From an uncultured Bacteroidia bacterium (GTDB taxonomy: Bacteria > Bacteroidota > Bacteroidia > Bacteroidales > F082): 64,000 nucleotides of DNA. Under the pieces are notes generated by a model. The model saw nothing but the letters and a program-made list of their open reading frames with translations. It searched no databases and was not told the origin of the DNA. The stretch is taken from contig CACYHX010000005.1 in NCBI GenBank assembly GCA_902774365.1, forward strand, positions 1 to 64,000, in the 5' to 3' direction. Below are positions 35,201-43,882 of this stretch, piece by piece. The translations under genes were made by a program, and so were the position numbers. Numbering within the stretch: the stretch's first letter is position 1; every line of letters starts with the position of its first letter.

Positions 35201-35360
35201 GTGCCCCAGGCGGGTGACCCACTTGAAGTTTGTAAGCCGTTGAGATGTACTCGCCGCAGTCCCACCAACTCACGGTAGGCTCAAGCGTGAGGAAATACAC
35301 GACGGTGGCGATGATGCCTGCCAACCATCCTGTAATGTTGTTTAACCTTTTGAAAGTCAT
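32253..35360 (-). CDS. DUF2723 membrane protein, probable glycosyltransferase (GT117-like)
   Basis: A 1035-residue polytopic protein. The DUF2723 domain (about 10-190) starts with YFLTLEPTVSWWDCGEYI, in which the Asp resembles the catalytic Asp of GT-C enzymes. About twelve transmembrane helices lie in two blocks (about 12-330 and 500-660). A soluble C-terminal half includes TPR-like helices (about 900-1000, RLAQALVNHQQYDSAVIVM). The human family member TMEM260 is an O-mannosyltransferase (GT117). An inferred role is protein O-glycosylation at the periplasmic face, as Bacteroidota O-glycans begin with mannose; this is not shown by the sequence. It is monocistronic with its own -7 box. Confidence 0.8.
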   Translation of the reverse strand: MTFKRLNNITGWLAGIIATVVYFLTLEPTVSWWDCGEYISTAYKLQVGHPPGAPLFQMIGRFFTLFAGGDVTKVAMMVNVMSAICSGLTIVFLFWTITLMARKVWMKEGEDAPWVNKIGVLLAGFIGAVAYTFTESFWFNAVEGEVYAMSSFFTAVTFWAILKWEQVADDPKSYRWFIFIAFLVGLSIGVHLLNLLCVPAIVYVVYFKKWKKTSFGGFLLAGVVSLVLLWFLNMFLVPQIINLAGKTELFFVNTLGAPFNLGSIVYFAIIIGLIIWGLWYTAKRKKVIWNTAILAFMFILIGYSSFFMLIIRANTNTPINENEPKEALSMLSYINRDQYGSWPLLYGPYYNAPMSDFKDGSPVYVKDKEKGRYVITDENKRSLPEYPDEMKTIFPRMWSTQRGSHAEMYESYRKNDRGVVTGTPVRVRNYRGEMVNVNKPTFAQNMKFFISYQCNWMYWRYFMWNFVGRQNDIESQGELDHGNWLSGISFIDNARLGDQDNIPACMQNPGRTTYYFLPLILGLIGLFWLLKNDLKQSWIIFLLFFLTGLAIIIYLNQTPQQPRERDYSYAGSFYAFAIWIGFGVIAIIDWINKLTKKQSMITTVLVGLLCFVAVPCVLASNGWEEHNRSGKTSARDWARNYLAQLPPNSVIFTRGDNDTFPLWYVQEVEGFRTDVRVCNYMLSSGYWYVHQMGRKVYESEKLPLTLPQKEYDNGINEQVPVEEEEYFKGKTVELKQVIDFLHNPKAVKRYGNTTYNYIPCRSVKLTVDKEACIRNGIVPESMQDRIVDEITWNIQDNYLYKSGVMLLDFMATNNWERPVYFTSFSDMSKLLGLDKYLHMEGLAYRFIPVEAEDFSKAYRGGVYRDGSYDLLVNKANEGIVNWGSMNQDDVVPDRESVREIQYAQLAYSRLAQALVNHQQYDSAVIVMDKFQEFFPDKKFPAEIRTYQFPEMYYVCGDTLKGDEYMMKLVNNYSDKVQYYGNMKPKFREYYNEDLEEGISLLHHFQKVATKYKRTEMEGLITDRLNGFLSSYYLDE

Positions 35361-35416
35361 AACGATATAAGAACTATTTGTTGATTTTTTGCTTCAAAAT
35401 GGTCTTGACCAAACTG

Positions 35417-35424
35417 CAAAAATA
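35417..35424 (-). promoter_or_regulatory. -7 promoter box for the DUF2723 gene
   Basis: Minus-strand TATTTTTG matches TAnnTTTG, 56 bases upstream of the ATG at 35360. Confidence 0.5.
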
Positions 35425-35539
35425 CGGATTTTTGTCTTACCTTTATGGAAAAAACGGCAAAATCGGCTTTTGCAGTATCTGATAGGAACTTTTTTTTCAA
35501 AAAAATGAAAAAAACTCTTGCTTGTAACAAAATTAGTTG

Positions 35540-35547
35540 TACTTTTG
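35540..35547 (+). promoter_or_regulatory. -7 promoter box for tRNA-Gln
   Basis: TACTTTTG matches TAnnTTTG, 23 bases upstream of the tRNA. CTTGCTTG lies about 19 bases further upstream, where the -33 TTTG/TTG element is expected. Confidence 0.6.
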
Positions 35548-35570
35548 CAGCCGCATTCGGGAACGAATGA

Positions 35571-35641
35571 TGTCGAGTGGTGTAATGGCAGCACTGCAGA
35601 TTTTGGTTCTGCCTGTCAAGGTTCGAATCCTTGCTCGACAA
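35571..35641 (+). tRNA. tRNA-Gln (anticodon TTG)
   Basis: A 71-base cloverleaf. The acceptor arms TGTCGAG (35571-35577) and CTCGACA (35634-35640) pair fully. The D arm contains GTGTAATGGCAGCAC. The anticodon stem GCAGA/TCTGC encloses the loop TTTTGGT with anticodon TTG. The T arm is CAAGG-TTCGAAT-CCTTG. The discriminator is A and the CCA end is not encoded. Confidence 0.96.
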
Positions 35642-35660
35642 CTTAAGGTGGAAGAAAAGA

Positions 35661-35690
35661 ACCTGCTACTTTGAGTAACAGGTCTTTTTA
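35661..35690 (+). terminator. Intrinsic terminator after tRNA-Gln
   Basis: ACCTGCTAC pairs with GTAACAGGT with one C-A mismatch, and CTTTTTATTTG follows. It separates the tRNA from rimP. Confidence 0.75.
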
Positions 35691-35739
35691 TTTGAAGTTG
35701 GAAATATTAAATTTTGAATCTTAAATCTTTGAATTTTAA

Positions 35740-36195
35740 ATGATTAATAAAGAACAAGTATCAGCCCTCTGTGAAGAAGCCCTTGCTGGCACCGACCGCT
35801 TCCTAGTGGAAGTGAAGGTGAAACCCAACAACGTGATTGAGGTCTATGTGGACTCCGACACGGCTGTCAACATTGACCATTGCGCCGAGTTGAGTCGCTA
35901 CATCAACGAGAAACTCGACCGCGATGTGGAAGACTACGAGTTGAGCGTGCTGTCTTGGGGTCTCTCGGGTGCCTTGAAGATGGACCGCCAGCTGCAGAAA
36001 TATGTGGGCAAGGACGTGGAAGTGAAGACGAAGGAGACGGGCAAGATGCAAGGCAAGCTGGTGAGTTTCGATGCAGAGAAAGTGGAATTTGCTCCTGCAC
36101 CCAAGAAAGCCTCAAAGAAGAAACCTACTGAAGAGCCTGTAAACCTGTTCTTTGACCGCAAAAAAGTGGAAATCAAACCCGCAATAATCTTTTAG
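35740..36195 (+). CDS. rimP: Ribosome maturation factor RimP
   Basis: A 151-residue protein needed for 30S subunit maturation. An N-terminal alpha/beta domain (about 5-80, with VEVKVKPNNVIEVYVDSD and the conserved YELSVLSWGLSGAL) is followed by a C-terminal SH3-like domain (about 82-150, VEVKTKETGKMQGKLVSFD). It is the first gene of the conserved rimP-nusA-infB order. The 50 bases between the tRNA terminator and the ATG are very A/T-rich and hold near matches to the -7 box (AATCTTTG). Confidence 0.95.
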   Translation: MINKEQVSALCEEALAGTDRFLVEVKVKPNNVIEVYVDSDTAVNIDHCAELSRYINEKLDRDVEDYELSVLSWGLSGALKMDRQLQKYVGKDVEVKTKETGKMQGKLVSFDAEKVEFAPAPKKASKKKPTEEPVNLFFDRKKVEIKPAIIF

Positions 36196-36202
36196 CCATA
36201 AA

Positions 36203-36270
36203 AGTCCCGCGTCCCGCAGTCCTGCGTCTCGCGTCAACAATCAACGATTAAACAATCAACAATCAACAAC
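36203..36270 (+). repeat. Degenerate GTCCCGC repeats plus A/C-rich leader before nusA
   Basis: Four imperfect GTCCCGC/GTCTCGC heptamers (36203-36233) are followed by a CAACAATCAAC-rich stretch (36234-36270) that ends 5 bases before the nusA ATG. The second part is nearly the same as the leader of nhaD. Confidence 0.6.
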
Positions 36271-36275
36271 ATAAA

Positions 36276-37535
36276 ATGGATAACTACAAATTAGTAGAAA
36301 CTTTCTCAGAATTCAAGGAATTCAAGAACATTGACCGCGAAGCCATGATGCGCATCATCGAAGATGTGTTTAGAGGCATGTTGAACAAGAAGTTCGAAAC
36401 CGAGACTGACGACTTCATCGACATCATCGTGAACGTCGACAAAGGCGACTTCGAGATCTACCACAACCGCACGGTTGTTGAGGACGACGAACTGACCGAC
36501 CCGCTGCGCCAAATCAAGCTTTCGGACGCCATCAAGATCGAGCCTGACTTCGAGGTGGGTGAGGAAGTGAACGAAGAACTCCGCATCGAGAGTTTCGGTC
36601 GCCGCGACATCCTTGCACTGCGTCAGAACCTGCAGACCAAAGTCTCTGAGTATGAGAAGGAAAATATCTTCCAGAAGTACAAGGAAAAGGTCGGTGAGAT
36701 CATCACTGCTGAGGTGATGCACGTGTGGAAACGTGAAATCGTGGTCGTCGACGACGAGAACATCGAACTGATCCTGCCCAAGGCGGAACAGATTCCGAGC
36801 GACATTTATAAAAAAGGTGATACGCTCCGCGCCATCGTGAAGAGCGTCGATAGCGTTAACGGCTCGCCCGTGGTCACCTTGTCGCGTACCTCTGAGATCT
36901 TCCTGCAGCGTCTGCTCGAAGCAGAAGTGCCCGAAATCTACGACGGCCTCATCACCATCAAGAAGATTGTTCGCGAGCCTGGTCAGCGCGCCAAGATTGC
37001 CGTGGAGTCATACGACGACCGCATCGACCCCGTTGGCGCTTGCGTCGGCATGAAGGGAACGCGTATCCATGGCATTGTCCGTGAGTTGCGCAACGAGAAT
37101 ATCGACGTCATCAACTGGACCACCAACCCCGTGTTGCTTATCACCCGTGCCCTTAGCCCGGCCAAGATCACGAACATCGTCCTGAGTAGCGACAACACCA
37201 TGGCCAATGTGTATATGGAGAACGACCAAATCAGCCTCGCCATCGGTAAGGGCGGCTACAACATCAAACTCGCTGGCAAATTGACGGGCTACGAAATCGA
37301 CGTCTACCGTAACAGCGAAGCCAACAACGCCGAAGAGGATGTCGACCTGCAAGAGTTCTCCGACGAAATCGACCAGTGGGTCATCGACTCGCTCATCAAG
37401 ATGGGCTGCGACACCGCCAAGAACGTGCTGTCGTACACTCCCGAAGAGGTGGCCTCACGCGCCGACCTTGAAATCGAGACCGTTAGGGATGTGTTCCGCA
37501 TCCTGAGGGCTGAATTTGAACAAGATGCCGAATAA
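36276..37535 (+). CDS. nusA: Transcription termination/antitermination protein NusA
   Basis: A 419-residue protein. The NusA N-terminal domain (1-130) binds RNA polymerase. An S1 domain (about 135-205, ITAEVMHVWKREIVVVDDENIELILP) and two KH domains (about 230-345, with RDPVGACVGMKGTRIHGIVRELR-like and IGKGGYNIKLAGKLTGYEI text) follow. A short acidic helical tail (about 350-419) replaces the E. coli acidic repeats. It acts in pausing, termination and antitermination. It is separated from rimP by 80 bases carrying a repeat leader. Confidence 0.96.
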   Translation: MDNYKLVETFSEFKEFKNIDREAMMRIIEDVFRGMLNKKFETETDDFIDIIVNVDKGDFEIYHNRTVVEDDELTDPLRQIKLSDAIKIEPDFEVGEEVNEELRIESFGRRDILALRQNLQTKVSEYEKENIFQKYKEKVGEIITAEVMHVWKREIVVVDDENIELILPKAEQIPSDIYKKGDTLRAIVKSVDSVNGSPVVTLSRTSEIFLQRLLEAEVPEIYDGLITIKKIVREPGQRAKIAVESYDDRIDPVGACVGMKGTRIHGIVRELRNENIDVINWTTNPVLLITRALSPAKITNIVLSSDNTMANVYMENDQISLAIGKGGYNIKLAGKLTGYEIDVYRNSEANNAEEDVDLQEFSDEIDQWVIDSLIKMGCDTAKNVLSYTPEEVASRADLEIETVRDVFRILRAEFEQDAE

Positions 37536-37577
37536 GCATTGCAATAATCACAAACGAGAAACAAAGAGAAAGAAACT

Positions 37578-40496
37578 ATGTCCGAAGAAACAAATTTCAC
37601 AATTCGATTATCGAAAGCGGTAAAAGAATTCAATGTGGGAAGGGACACCATTGTGGAATTCCTCGCCAAAAAGGGATTTCAGGTGGAAAACACTCCCAAC
37701 ACGAAGCTCACGGCAGACATGTATGCGCTGCTCGTGAAGGAATATCAGGGCGAGAAGGAAGTGAAGAACGAGGCCATGAAATTGGGTAACCTCTCTTACA
37801 AGGGTGGTAGTGTTTCCGTTGATTCGGCATTGCAATCGCCTAAGACTGTGGACGAAGAAGACCACGACGAGGTCATCATTCGCACCAACACGATATCATC
37901 GCCAACGAAGAAGACGGCAAAGCCTGCGGCCGAGCCTGAAAAAGTAGTGGCCAAGGAAGAGGCTCCCAAAGAGACCCCCAAAGAGGTCGAGCCTGAAACG
38001 AAGGCTCCCGAAAAAGTGGAGCCTGAGAAGAAACCTGAGACGAAGGAAGAAACTACATCGGGCATCTCCCTGAATATTGTCGGTAAGATAGACCTGGAGC
38101 CTAAGCCTCGTCAAGAGAAGAAACAGGAAAAGAAGGCCGAAAAGCAACCTGCCCAACCTCAGGAGAAGAAGAAGGAGAAACCCCAGCAACCGAAGCCGGT
38201 GGAGAAGGAGAAGAAACAGGAAAATCCTGTCAAAGAGGCTCCTGCTAAGGAGGAAGAAAAGCCTGTCGAGCCAAGGGTCATCAAGCTAGAGGCTCCCAAA
38301 CTGACAGGCCCTACGGTTTTGGGTACCTTGGAATTGCCCGTCGAGAAGAAAGGGGGCAGACCTGAAGACTCGAAGAAAAAGAAACGCAAACGCATCATAG
38401 GTGGCAAACCTGAAGGCTCCTCTGAGAACCCGACGGGTCCCAATGTGAACGCTGGCGGAAAGAAACAGGATGGCGGCAAGCCGGGTAAGGGCCAGAAACC
38501 CGCCGACCAAGGCGGCAAGAAAGGCCTTAAGGACAGCCCCAAACCCAGCAAGAAGGACAAGAAAGGCAAACGCGAAGAGAAACCTGAACTGAGCGAAGAA
38601 GAGATCTCGAAGCAGATTAAGGACACCTTGGCACGCCTCGCCCCGATGGGTAAGTCCAAGACCTCCAAGCACCGCCGTGAGAAGCGTCAAGCTGTGGCTG
38701 GTACCATGATGGAGGAGATGATGCGTCAAGAGGCTGACCAGAAAGTGTTGAAGGTGACCGAGTTCGTTACCGCCAACGAGTTGGCGACGATGATGAACGT
38801 GCCTGTGGTGAAGGTCATCGGCACCTGCATGAGCCTCGGTATGCCAGTATCCATCAACCAGCGTCTCGACGCTGAAGCCCTTACCGTGGTGGCCGAGGAG
38901 TTCGGCTTCCAAGTCGACTTCGTCAGCGCCGACGTGCAAGAGGCCATCGCCGAGACCGATGAGGTCGACAAGGAAGAGGATCTCGTGCCTCGCGCCCCCG
39001 TCGTCACCGTCATGGGTCACGTCGACCATGGTAAGACCAAGCTCTTGGACTACATCCGTAACACCAACGTGGTGGCTGGTGAGGCTGGTGGTATCACCCA
39101 GCACATCGGCGCCTATGAGGTGACCACAGAGAGTGGCAAGAAGATCACCTTCTTGGATACCCCTGGCCACGAAGCCTTTACGGCTATGCGTGCCCGTGGT
39201 GCCAAGATCACCGACGTCGCTATCATCGTCATCGCTACCGACGACAGCGTGATGCCGCAGACCGTTGAGGCCATCAACCACGCCCAAGCTGCTGGCGTAC
39301 CTATCGTCTTCGCACTGAACAAAATCGATAAGCCCACTGCCAACCCCGACAAGATTCGTGAGCAGCTGGCCAATATGAACATCCTCGTCGAGAGCTGGGG
39401 CGGTAAGTACCAAGACCAGGAAATCGCCGCTAAGATCGGCTTGAACGTCGACGCCTTGTTGGAAAAGGTGCTTCTCGAAGCCGAGCTCCTCGACTTGAAG
39501 GCCAACCCCAACCGTCTCGCCAAGGGCACGGTCATCGAGTCCGCCTTGGACAAAGGTCGTGGCTATGTGGCCAAGATCTTGGTGCAGAACGGCACCTTGA
39601 AGATTGGTGACATGGTGCTGGCAGGCACCACCTTCGGTAAGGTGAAGGCCATGTTCGACGACCACAACCGTCCCGTCAAGGAGGCTGGTCCTTCCACGCC
39701 GGTGCTGCTGCTGGGCCTGAATGGCGCTCCTATGCCGGGCGACGCCTTCAACGTGATGACCGACGAGCGCGAGGTGAAAGCCATCGCCAACCGTCGTGAG
39801 CAGCTGCAGCGCGAACAGACGCGCCGCACCAGCCCGCACATCACCTTGGATGAAATCGGCCGTCGTATCGCCATCGGTGACTTCAAGGAGCTCAACATCA
39901 TCGTCAAGGCCGACGTCGACGGCTCCGTCGAGGCTCTGGCCGACAGCTTGCTGAAGCTCTCCACCGAAGAAGTGCAGGTCAATGTCATCCACAAGTCGGT
40001 GGGTGCCATCAGCGAATCGGACGTCATGCTGGCTTCTGCCTCCAACGCCGTCATCGTGGGCTTCAACGTGCGTCCTACCGCTCAAGCGCGTAAGATGGCG
40101 GAGAATGAGAAGATCGACATTCGTCTTTACTCCATCATCTACACCGCCATCGAGGAAATCAAGGCCGCTATCGAAGGCATGTTGGCTCCCGAAATCGAGG
40201 AGGTGGTCACCTGCAACCTCGAGATCCGCGAGACCTTCAAGATCAGCAAGGTCGGCACCATCGCCGGCTGTATGGTCTTGGACGGCAAGATCACCCGCAA
40301 CACCAAGATTCGTGTCATCCGCGATGGCATCGTGATTTACACGGGCTTGCTCGGCTCCTTGAAGCGTTACAAGGACGATGTCAAGGAAGTCAGCGCTGGC
40401 ATGGACTGCGGCTTGAACATCGAGAACTTCAACGACATCAAGGTTGGCGACATCATCGAAGGCTACACCGAGAAAGAAGTCGCCCGTAAGCTGTAA
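37578..40496 (+). CDS. infB: Translation initiation factor IF-2
   Basis: A 972-residue GTPase that delivers initiator tRNA to the 30S subunit. The short IF2_N-type start ([28 protein letters not shown]) is at 6-35. A long Lys/Glu/Pro-rich, low-complexity N-terminal part covers about 95-360. The G domain has G1 GHVDHGKT (about 480-487), G3 DTPGHEAFT (about 528) and G4 NKID (about 583). Domains II to IV (about 650-972) follow. It is larger than E. coli IF-2 because of the N-terminal part, which is common in Bacteroidota. It is the third gene of rimP-nusA-infB. Confidence 0.97.
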   Translation: MSEETNFTIRLSKAVKEFNVGRDTIVEFLAKKGFQVENTPNTKLTADMYALLVKEYQGEKEVKNEAMKLGNLSYKGGSVSVDSALQSPKTVDEEDHDEVIIRTNTISSPTKKTAKPAAEPEKVVAKEEAPKETPKEVEPETKAPEKVEPEKKPETKEETTSGISLNIVGKIDLEPKPRQEKKQEKKAEKQPAQPQEKKKEKPQQPKPVEKEKKQENPVKEAPAKEEEKPVEPRVIKLEAPKLTGPTVLGTLELPVEKKGGRPEDSKKKKRKRIIGGKPEGSSENPTGPNVNAGGKKQDGGKPGKGQKPADQGGKKGLKDSPKPSKKDKKGKREEKPELSEEEISKQIKDTLARLAPMGKSKTSKHRREKRQAVAGTMMEEMMRQEADQKVLKVTEFVTANELATMMNVPVVKVIGTCMSLGMPVSINQRLDAEALTVVAEEFGFQVDFVSADVQEAIAETDEVDKEEDLVPRAPVVTVMGHVDHGKTKLLDYIRNTNVVAGEAGGITQHIGAYEVTTESGKKITFLDTPGHEAFTAMRARGAKITDVAIIVIATDDSVMPQTVEAINHAQAAGVPIVFALNKIDKPTANPDKIREQLANMNILVESWGGKYQDQEIAAKIGLNVDALLEKVLLEAELLDLKANPNRLAKGTVIESALDKGRGYVAKILVQNGTLKIGDMVLAGTTFGKVKAMFDDHNRPVKEAGPSTPVLLLGLNGAPMPGDAFNVMTDEREVKAIANRREQLQREQTRRTSPHITLDEIGRRIAIGDFKELNIIVKADVDGSVEALADSLLKLSTEEVQVNVIHKSVGAISESDVMLASASNAVIVGFNVRPTAQARKMAENEKIDIRLYSIIYTAIEEIKAAIEGMLAPEIEEVVTCNLEIRETFKISKVGTIAGCMVLDGKITRNTKIRVIRDGIVIYTGLLGSLKRYKDDVKEVSAGMDCGLNIENFNDIKVGDIIEGYTEKEVARKL

Positions 40497-40552
40497 ACCA
40501 GAATACTAACCCTCATGCAACCTCGCAATGTATAGGTTAATTGCATGCGACA

Positions 40553-41065
40553 ATGGCTGAAAAGACAAACGTGAATACTTCCATTGAGAAGATCAAGAGG
40601 AGCATGAAGCTTAACAAACTCTCGTCTTTTTATCTCTTTGCCAACGACTATCATTGCGAAGTCGTCGACAATGTTATGGATGAAGTGAAAAACCTAGTCC
40701 CCAAGGCCATGCGAGGTAAAGCATGTGATTTCCTTGGCAACCAACTCAATTTTGCCATCAGCAGGATACAAAGAACCGATGGTGGCGAACAGGGTACCGA
40801 GACATGTTATCTTAGAGGTATCGACGTCATCGGTGATGAGTTGATGTTTACCTTGGACTTGATGGTCGAAAACGAGCTTAGCGGAGAGGCACGGTCGAGT
40901 GTCATTTCCGGTCAAACCCTTGACGACTTGATGCGGATTGCCCAAAACCAAGACGGGAACTACAACGTGGAGAATGCCTTGAATGGCATAGCTAATAATG
41001 TCATTAACAATCCTCTGCTCGTTGCAGTGAACCGTTTGGTTGATTTCAAGCCAGACATGGCTTGA
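40553..41065 (+). CDS. Hypothetical protein downstream of infB
   Basis: A 170-residue soluble protein that I do not recognise. It has no signal peptide or membrane helix. The N-terminal third is basic and helical (IEKIKRSMKLNKLSSFYLF), the middle looks like a beta-rich core (CYLRGIDVIGDELMFTLDLMVENE), and the end is polar with many Asn (NYNVENALNGIANNVINN). It begins 56 bases after infB and ends before a strong terminator, so it is probably the last cistron of the rimP-nusA-infB transcript. The ATG at 40553 is chosen over a TTG four codons upstream. A link to translation is suggested only by position. Confidence 0.65.
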   Translation: MAEKTNVNTSIEKIKRSMKLNKLSSFYLFANDYHCEVVDNVMDEVKNLVPKAMRGKACDFLGNQLNFAISRIQRTDGGEQGTETCYLRGIDVIGDELMFTLDLMVENELSGEARSSVISGQTLDDLMRIAQNQDGNYNVENALNGIANNVINNPLLVAVNRLVDFKPDMA

Positions 41066-41094
41066 TTAGAGACGTCCGCAAAAGACAATGCTTA

Positions 41095-41128
41095 AAGAGA
41101 CGCGATACGTCGCGTCTCTTTTTTTTAT
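41095..41128 (+). terminator. Intrinsic terminator of the infB transcript
   Basis: AAAGAGACGCGA (41095-41106) pairs perfectly with TCGCGTCTCTTT (41111-41122), with a 4-base loop and then a run of T. The GAGACGCG core is related to the palindrome at 50953-50980. Confidence 0.85.
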
Positions 41129-43683
41129 TGCAACATGGAGATTACCTTTAGCATCTGCTCGCCCAATCCAATGGTGTAGCCCTGCTTCATGAACACCACT
41201 TCGCTGTTGGCATTGGCAATGAGGAAGATGGGCCTGCTTTCGGTGTTGATGTGCAGGCCGTCCGCGATTTCGTCACGGATGACGCCTTCATTGTCGAGGC
41301 CATAAACGATGCCAATAGGTAAGTTGCTGAAATCCTTCAGCTTGAACTTGTCGAAGGATTCTCGGTCGCTGAAGACGAAGACGATCGGCAGGTCGCTGTC
41401 TTCAAAGTCTTTGCGGAAGGCGGCGATGTCCTGCATGGCGTGTGTCGTCGGCTCGCTGCCTTGGTCCAGCAAGCCGAGGATGAAATAGTTGTCCTTAATC
41501 AGCTGTTTCGGGTTGCATTCCTCACCCGTCTCCAGGTCAGTGAAGTGAACGTCGGCATAGAAGCTGCCGATGACGTGCAGCTCGTTGTCGGGCTGGCGCA
41601 ACACCAAGCTGACATTGGTGGTCTCACCCGCCTTGATGCTGAAGAACTCGCTGTGGGTCAGTGCGGTGCCGTCTTCCAAACGGGTGCCTGCCGTGAGGAT
41701 GTAATAGCCTTCGTCCAAGGGCGTAGGATGGTCGAAAGAGGAGAGCATCATGCCATCGTCGATGCCTGGGTCTTTGGCGTCGTAGGCCAAGAGGTGGAAG
41801 CTGTTGCCGTCAAACTTCTTGATGCTGAAGTGGGTGTAGTATTTCGGGTCGGCGACGGAGGCAGTGGGGTAGTAGTGGATGTTGACATAGCCTTGGGCCG
41901 TGTTTGTCGGTTCTGAAGCTTCGAAGTCAACGTTAACCCATTCGTTATCGAAATACTGCACATTGCCGTTGACGGGGTTGATCTGTGCAGCAATGCCCAA
42001 ACTGCGGGCCATGGCCACGAAGAAGATGTCGCGCGAATGACGGTCGGCCTTGCGGACTTTCAGCACGCCTAATGGCGAGATGGGATACCGCTGAGGATTC
42101 AAGTCATCATTGGTGTTGATGTTGTTTTTCACCCAGTCGACGAGTAAAGAGGGGCTGTCGTGGTATCGCAACCACTCTTCCTTGGGGAAGAACTCGGTGA
42201 GGGTCTGACGCCACGGCACGAGCATCTCGTTGCTGATGCGAGGGCTGAGGATGTATTGGGCATAGTGCTCAACAGGCATCGAGACGGCCGACGAGGTGAT
42301 GTCGGGCGTGTGGTCGAAGTGGTCTTTCAAGACATCAAGGGTGACGTCACGCAGGTCTTTGTCGGAGATGTTTTGCAGCAGGTTTACAGCCTTAATCTCC
42401 TGTTGCTTGCTTTGGGCATATTCCACGAAGTCGGCGATGGTCTGGTAGTTGCCCCAGGTCTTTTCGTAGATGCGGCACAGGCCTTTGTTGCCCGTGTTGA
42501 TGATGAGCTTGTCTTGAGCGGCCTTGCAGTCTTTGATGTAGGCATTGCGCAAGGCGTCTTCTTGGGCCACGCGGCGGTCGTTTTCGGCACGCATCTCAGC
42601 CGTGACTTCGGGCAAGACGCTGGTTGGGGCGGGCGGCACCATATCGAACTCAAAGGTATCGCTCTGGCCTTGCTCATGGTCGAGGGTGATGGTGACGTTC
42701 TCTTGTTCGCCCGATTTGAAGACTTGGAAGCCGAACTTGCCGTCCTTGGCGGCGTAGGCCATCATGCAGCCCAAGCCGGCGGTGAGCCAGGTCTGGCCGT
42801 TCTCGTCCGTCGTCTTCTTGACCACGGTGCAGAACTCGGCGTAGTTATAGATCTTGAACTCCACGGGCAGGTTGGCCTGCGGCTTGCCGTCCATGTCCAC
42901 GACGGTGAAGGTGGTCTTGGCGGTCTTGCCGTAGTTGTCCACCACGTTGATTTCCGTATAGTTGGCGCTGCGGCTGATGACCTCCTCTGGGCCGTCGTAG
43001 TCGCCAAACACGCGCGTGTGTAATAATAAGGTGCGCGAGGCGGGCTCGTTGAACCAACCTAAGTCAAGCACAGGCTCCGGCTCGCAGGCGCCGAGGAAAT
43101 GCCAATTTCCATCCACCCAGGCTTCCACCCAGGCGTGGTTGTCGTCGCAGTGGGCCCAGCGAGGGGTATACACTTGTCTTGCCGGGATGCCCACGGTACG
43201 CAAGGCGGTCACCAGCAGCGTCGACTCTTCGCCGCAGCGACCCCATGAGGTCTTGATGGTGGCCATAGGCGCGCTGGTGCGGCTGTCGCTGCCTTTATAG
43301 TTGACGTGCTCGTGGCACCAGTGGTTCACTTCGAGGACGGCGTCATATAAAGAGAGGTCTTTCACACGCGCTTTCAGCTCCTCGTAGTAGGTGGCGCGGA
43401 AGCGGTCGAGGTTCTCGTTGTTGACGCGCACGGGCACCACGAAATGCTTGAACTCGCGCTCGGGGACGCTGGCGCCCCATGGCATCTCTTCTTTGGCCAG
43501 GAAGGCATAGTGGATGCACTCGCGGTAATAGTCCTCGGTGTAGTCTACGCTGTCGCCGAGCGGCATGTATTGGTAGAGGAACTGTAAGGCTTGTTTTTCG
43601 TTGAAGGTCGTTTCCTTTTCCGACGAGCAGGCCGAGAAGAACACTGCTGAAAGGATGGCAAAGGTAAGGATGATGTTTTTCAT
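41125..43683 (-). CDS. Lipoprotein with transglutaminase-like core and thioredoxin-like C-terminus
   Basis: An 852-residue lipoprotein (lipobox FSAC, Cys19). A helical N-terminal part is followed by a transglutaminase-like domain (about 110-215) with Cys150 in WGRCGEES, His183 in DDNHAWVEAW and an acidic residue near 201-207. Ig-like and carboxypeptidase-regulatory-type beta domains lie at about 240-345 and 640-740. The final 100 residues look like a thioredoxin fold (RPIFLIANANSEVVFMKQGY, with a likely cis-Pro) but have no CxxC pair. It probably works on peptides or peptidoglycan at the cell surface; the substrate is unknown. The ATG at 43683 is set by the signal peptide and the -7 box at 43701; the longer open frame upstream is not coding-like. 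Confidence 0.8.
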   Translation of the reverse strand: MKNIILTFAILSAVFFSACSSEKETTFNEKQALQFLYQYMPLGDSVDYTEDYYRECIHYAFLAKEEMPWGASVPEREFKHFVVPVRVNNENLDRFRATYYEELKARVKDLSLYDAVLEVNHWCHEHVNYKGSDSRTSAPMATIKTSWGRCGEESTLLVTALRTVGIPARQVYTPRWAHCDDNHAWVEAWVDGNWHFLGACEPEPVLDLGWFNEPASRTLLLHTRVFGDYDGPEEVISRSANYTEINVVDNYGKTAKTTFTVVDMDGKPQANLPVEFKIYNYAEFCTVVKKTTDENGQTWLTAGLGCMMAYAAKDGKFGFQVFKSGEQENVTITLDHEQGQSDTFEFDMVPPAPTSVLPEVTAEMRAENDRRVAQEDALRNAYIKDCKAAQDKLIINTGNKGLCRIYEKTWGNYQTIADFVEYAQSKQQEIKAVNLLQNISDKDLRDVTLDVLKDHFDHTPDITSSAVSMPVEHYAQYILSPRISNEMLVPWRQTLTEFFPKEEWLRYHDSPSLLVDWVKNNINTNDDLNPQRYPISPLGVLKVRKADRHSRDIFFVAMARSLGIAAQINPVNGNVQYFDNEWVNVDFEASEPTNTAQGYVNIHYYPTASVADPKYYTHFSIKKFDGNSFHLLAYDAKDPGIDDGMMLSSFDHPTPLDEGYYILTAGTRLEDGTALTHSEFFSIKAGETTNVSLVLRQPDNELHVIGSFYADVHFTDLETGEECNPKQLIKDNYFILGLLDQGSEPTTHAMQDIAAFRKDFEDSDLPIVFVFSDRESFDKFKLKDFSNLPIGIVYGLDNEGVIRDEIADGLHINTESRPIFLIANANSEVVFMKQGYTIGLGEQMLKVISMLQ

Positions 43684-43700
43684 AGATGGATTATTTGCTG

Positions 43701-43708
43701 CAAAGATA
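43701..43708 (-). promoter_or_regulatory. -7 promoter box for the lipoprotein transglutaminase gene
   Basis: Minus-strand TATCTTTG, a match to TAnnTTTG, lies 17 bases upstream of the ATG at 43683. Confidence 0.6.
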
Positions 43709-43842
43709 GTGTTTATTTCAATCCTTCCATCAGGAACTTCCGCAAATGGAGGTGGGTTTTCTGAATTTGTAATGCAATTATCAGAAAAATACGCTATCAG
43801 ATGCTCTGCCGTGAATGCAACCGCAGGAAAAGTGGGAAATAT

Positions 43843-43869
43843 AAAAGGTGGTAAACCTACCACCTTTTT
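43843..43869 (-). terminator. Intrinsic terminator after the ATP-grasp gene
   Basis: AAAAGGTGGTA (43843-43853) pairs with TACCACCTTTT (43858-43868) around a four-base loop. TTTTAT follows on the minus strand. It lies about 60 bases past the stop of the operon. Confidence 0.7.
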
Positions 43870-43882
43870 GTCAATATTATTT

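Noticed and set aside
36203..36270. CRISPR-like short repeats before nusA
   Set aside because: The units are 7-11 bases, directly adjacent and degenerate, with no spacers; no cas gene is in the window.
37860..38660. Low-complexity Lys/Glu/Pro region as a tandem repeat or insertion
   Set aside because: It is the normal long, biased N-terminal part of Bacteroidota IF-2, in frame and without repeat units.
38286..40085. A 599-codon open frame on the minus strand inside infB
   Set aside because: It mirrors the strongly biased codons of infB, has a His/Asp/Val-rich composition typical of antisense frames, and lacks any promoter or family motif. infB on the plus strand is certain.
43684..43863. 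N-terminal extension of the lipoprotein transglutaminase gene
   Set aside because: The extra 60 codons cover the -7 box, precede a perfect lipoprotein signal and have no coding character. The start at 43683 is used.
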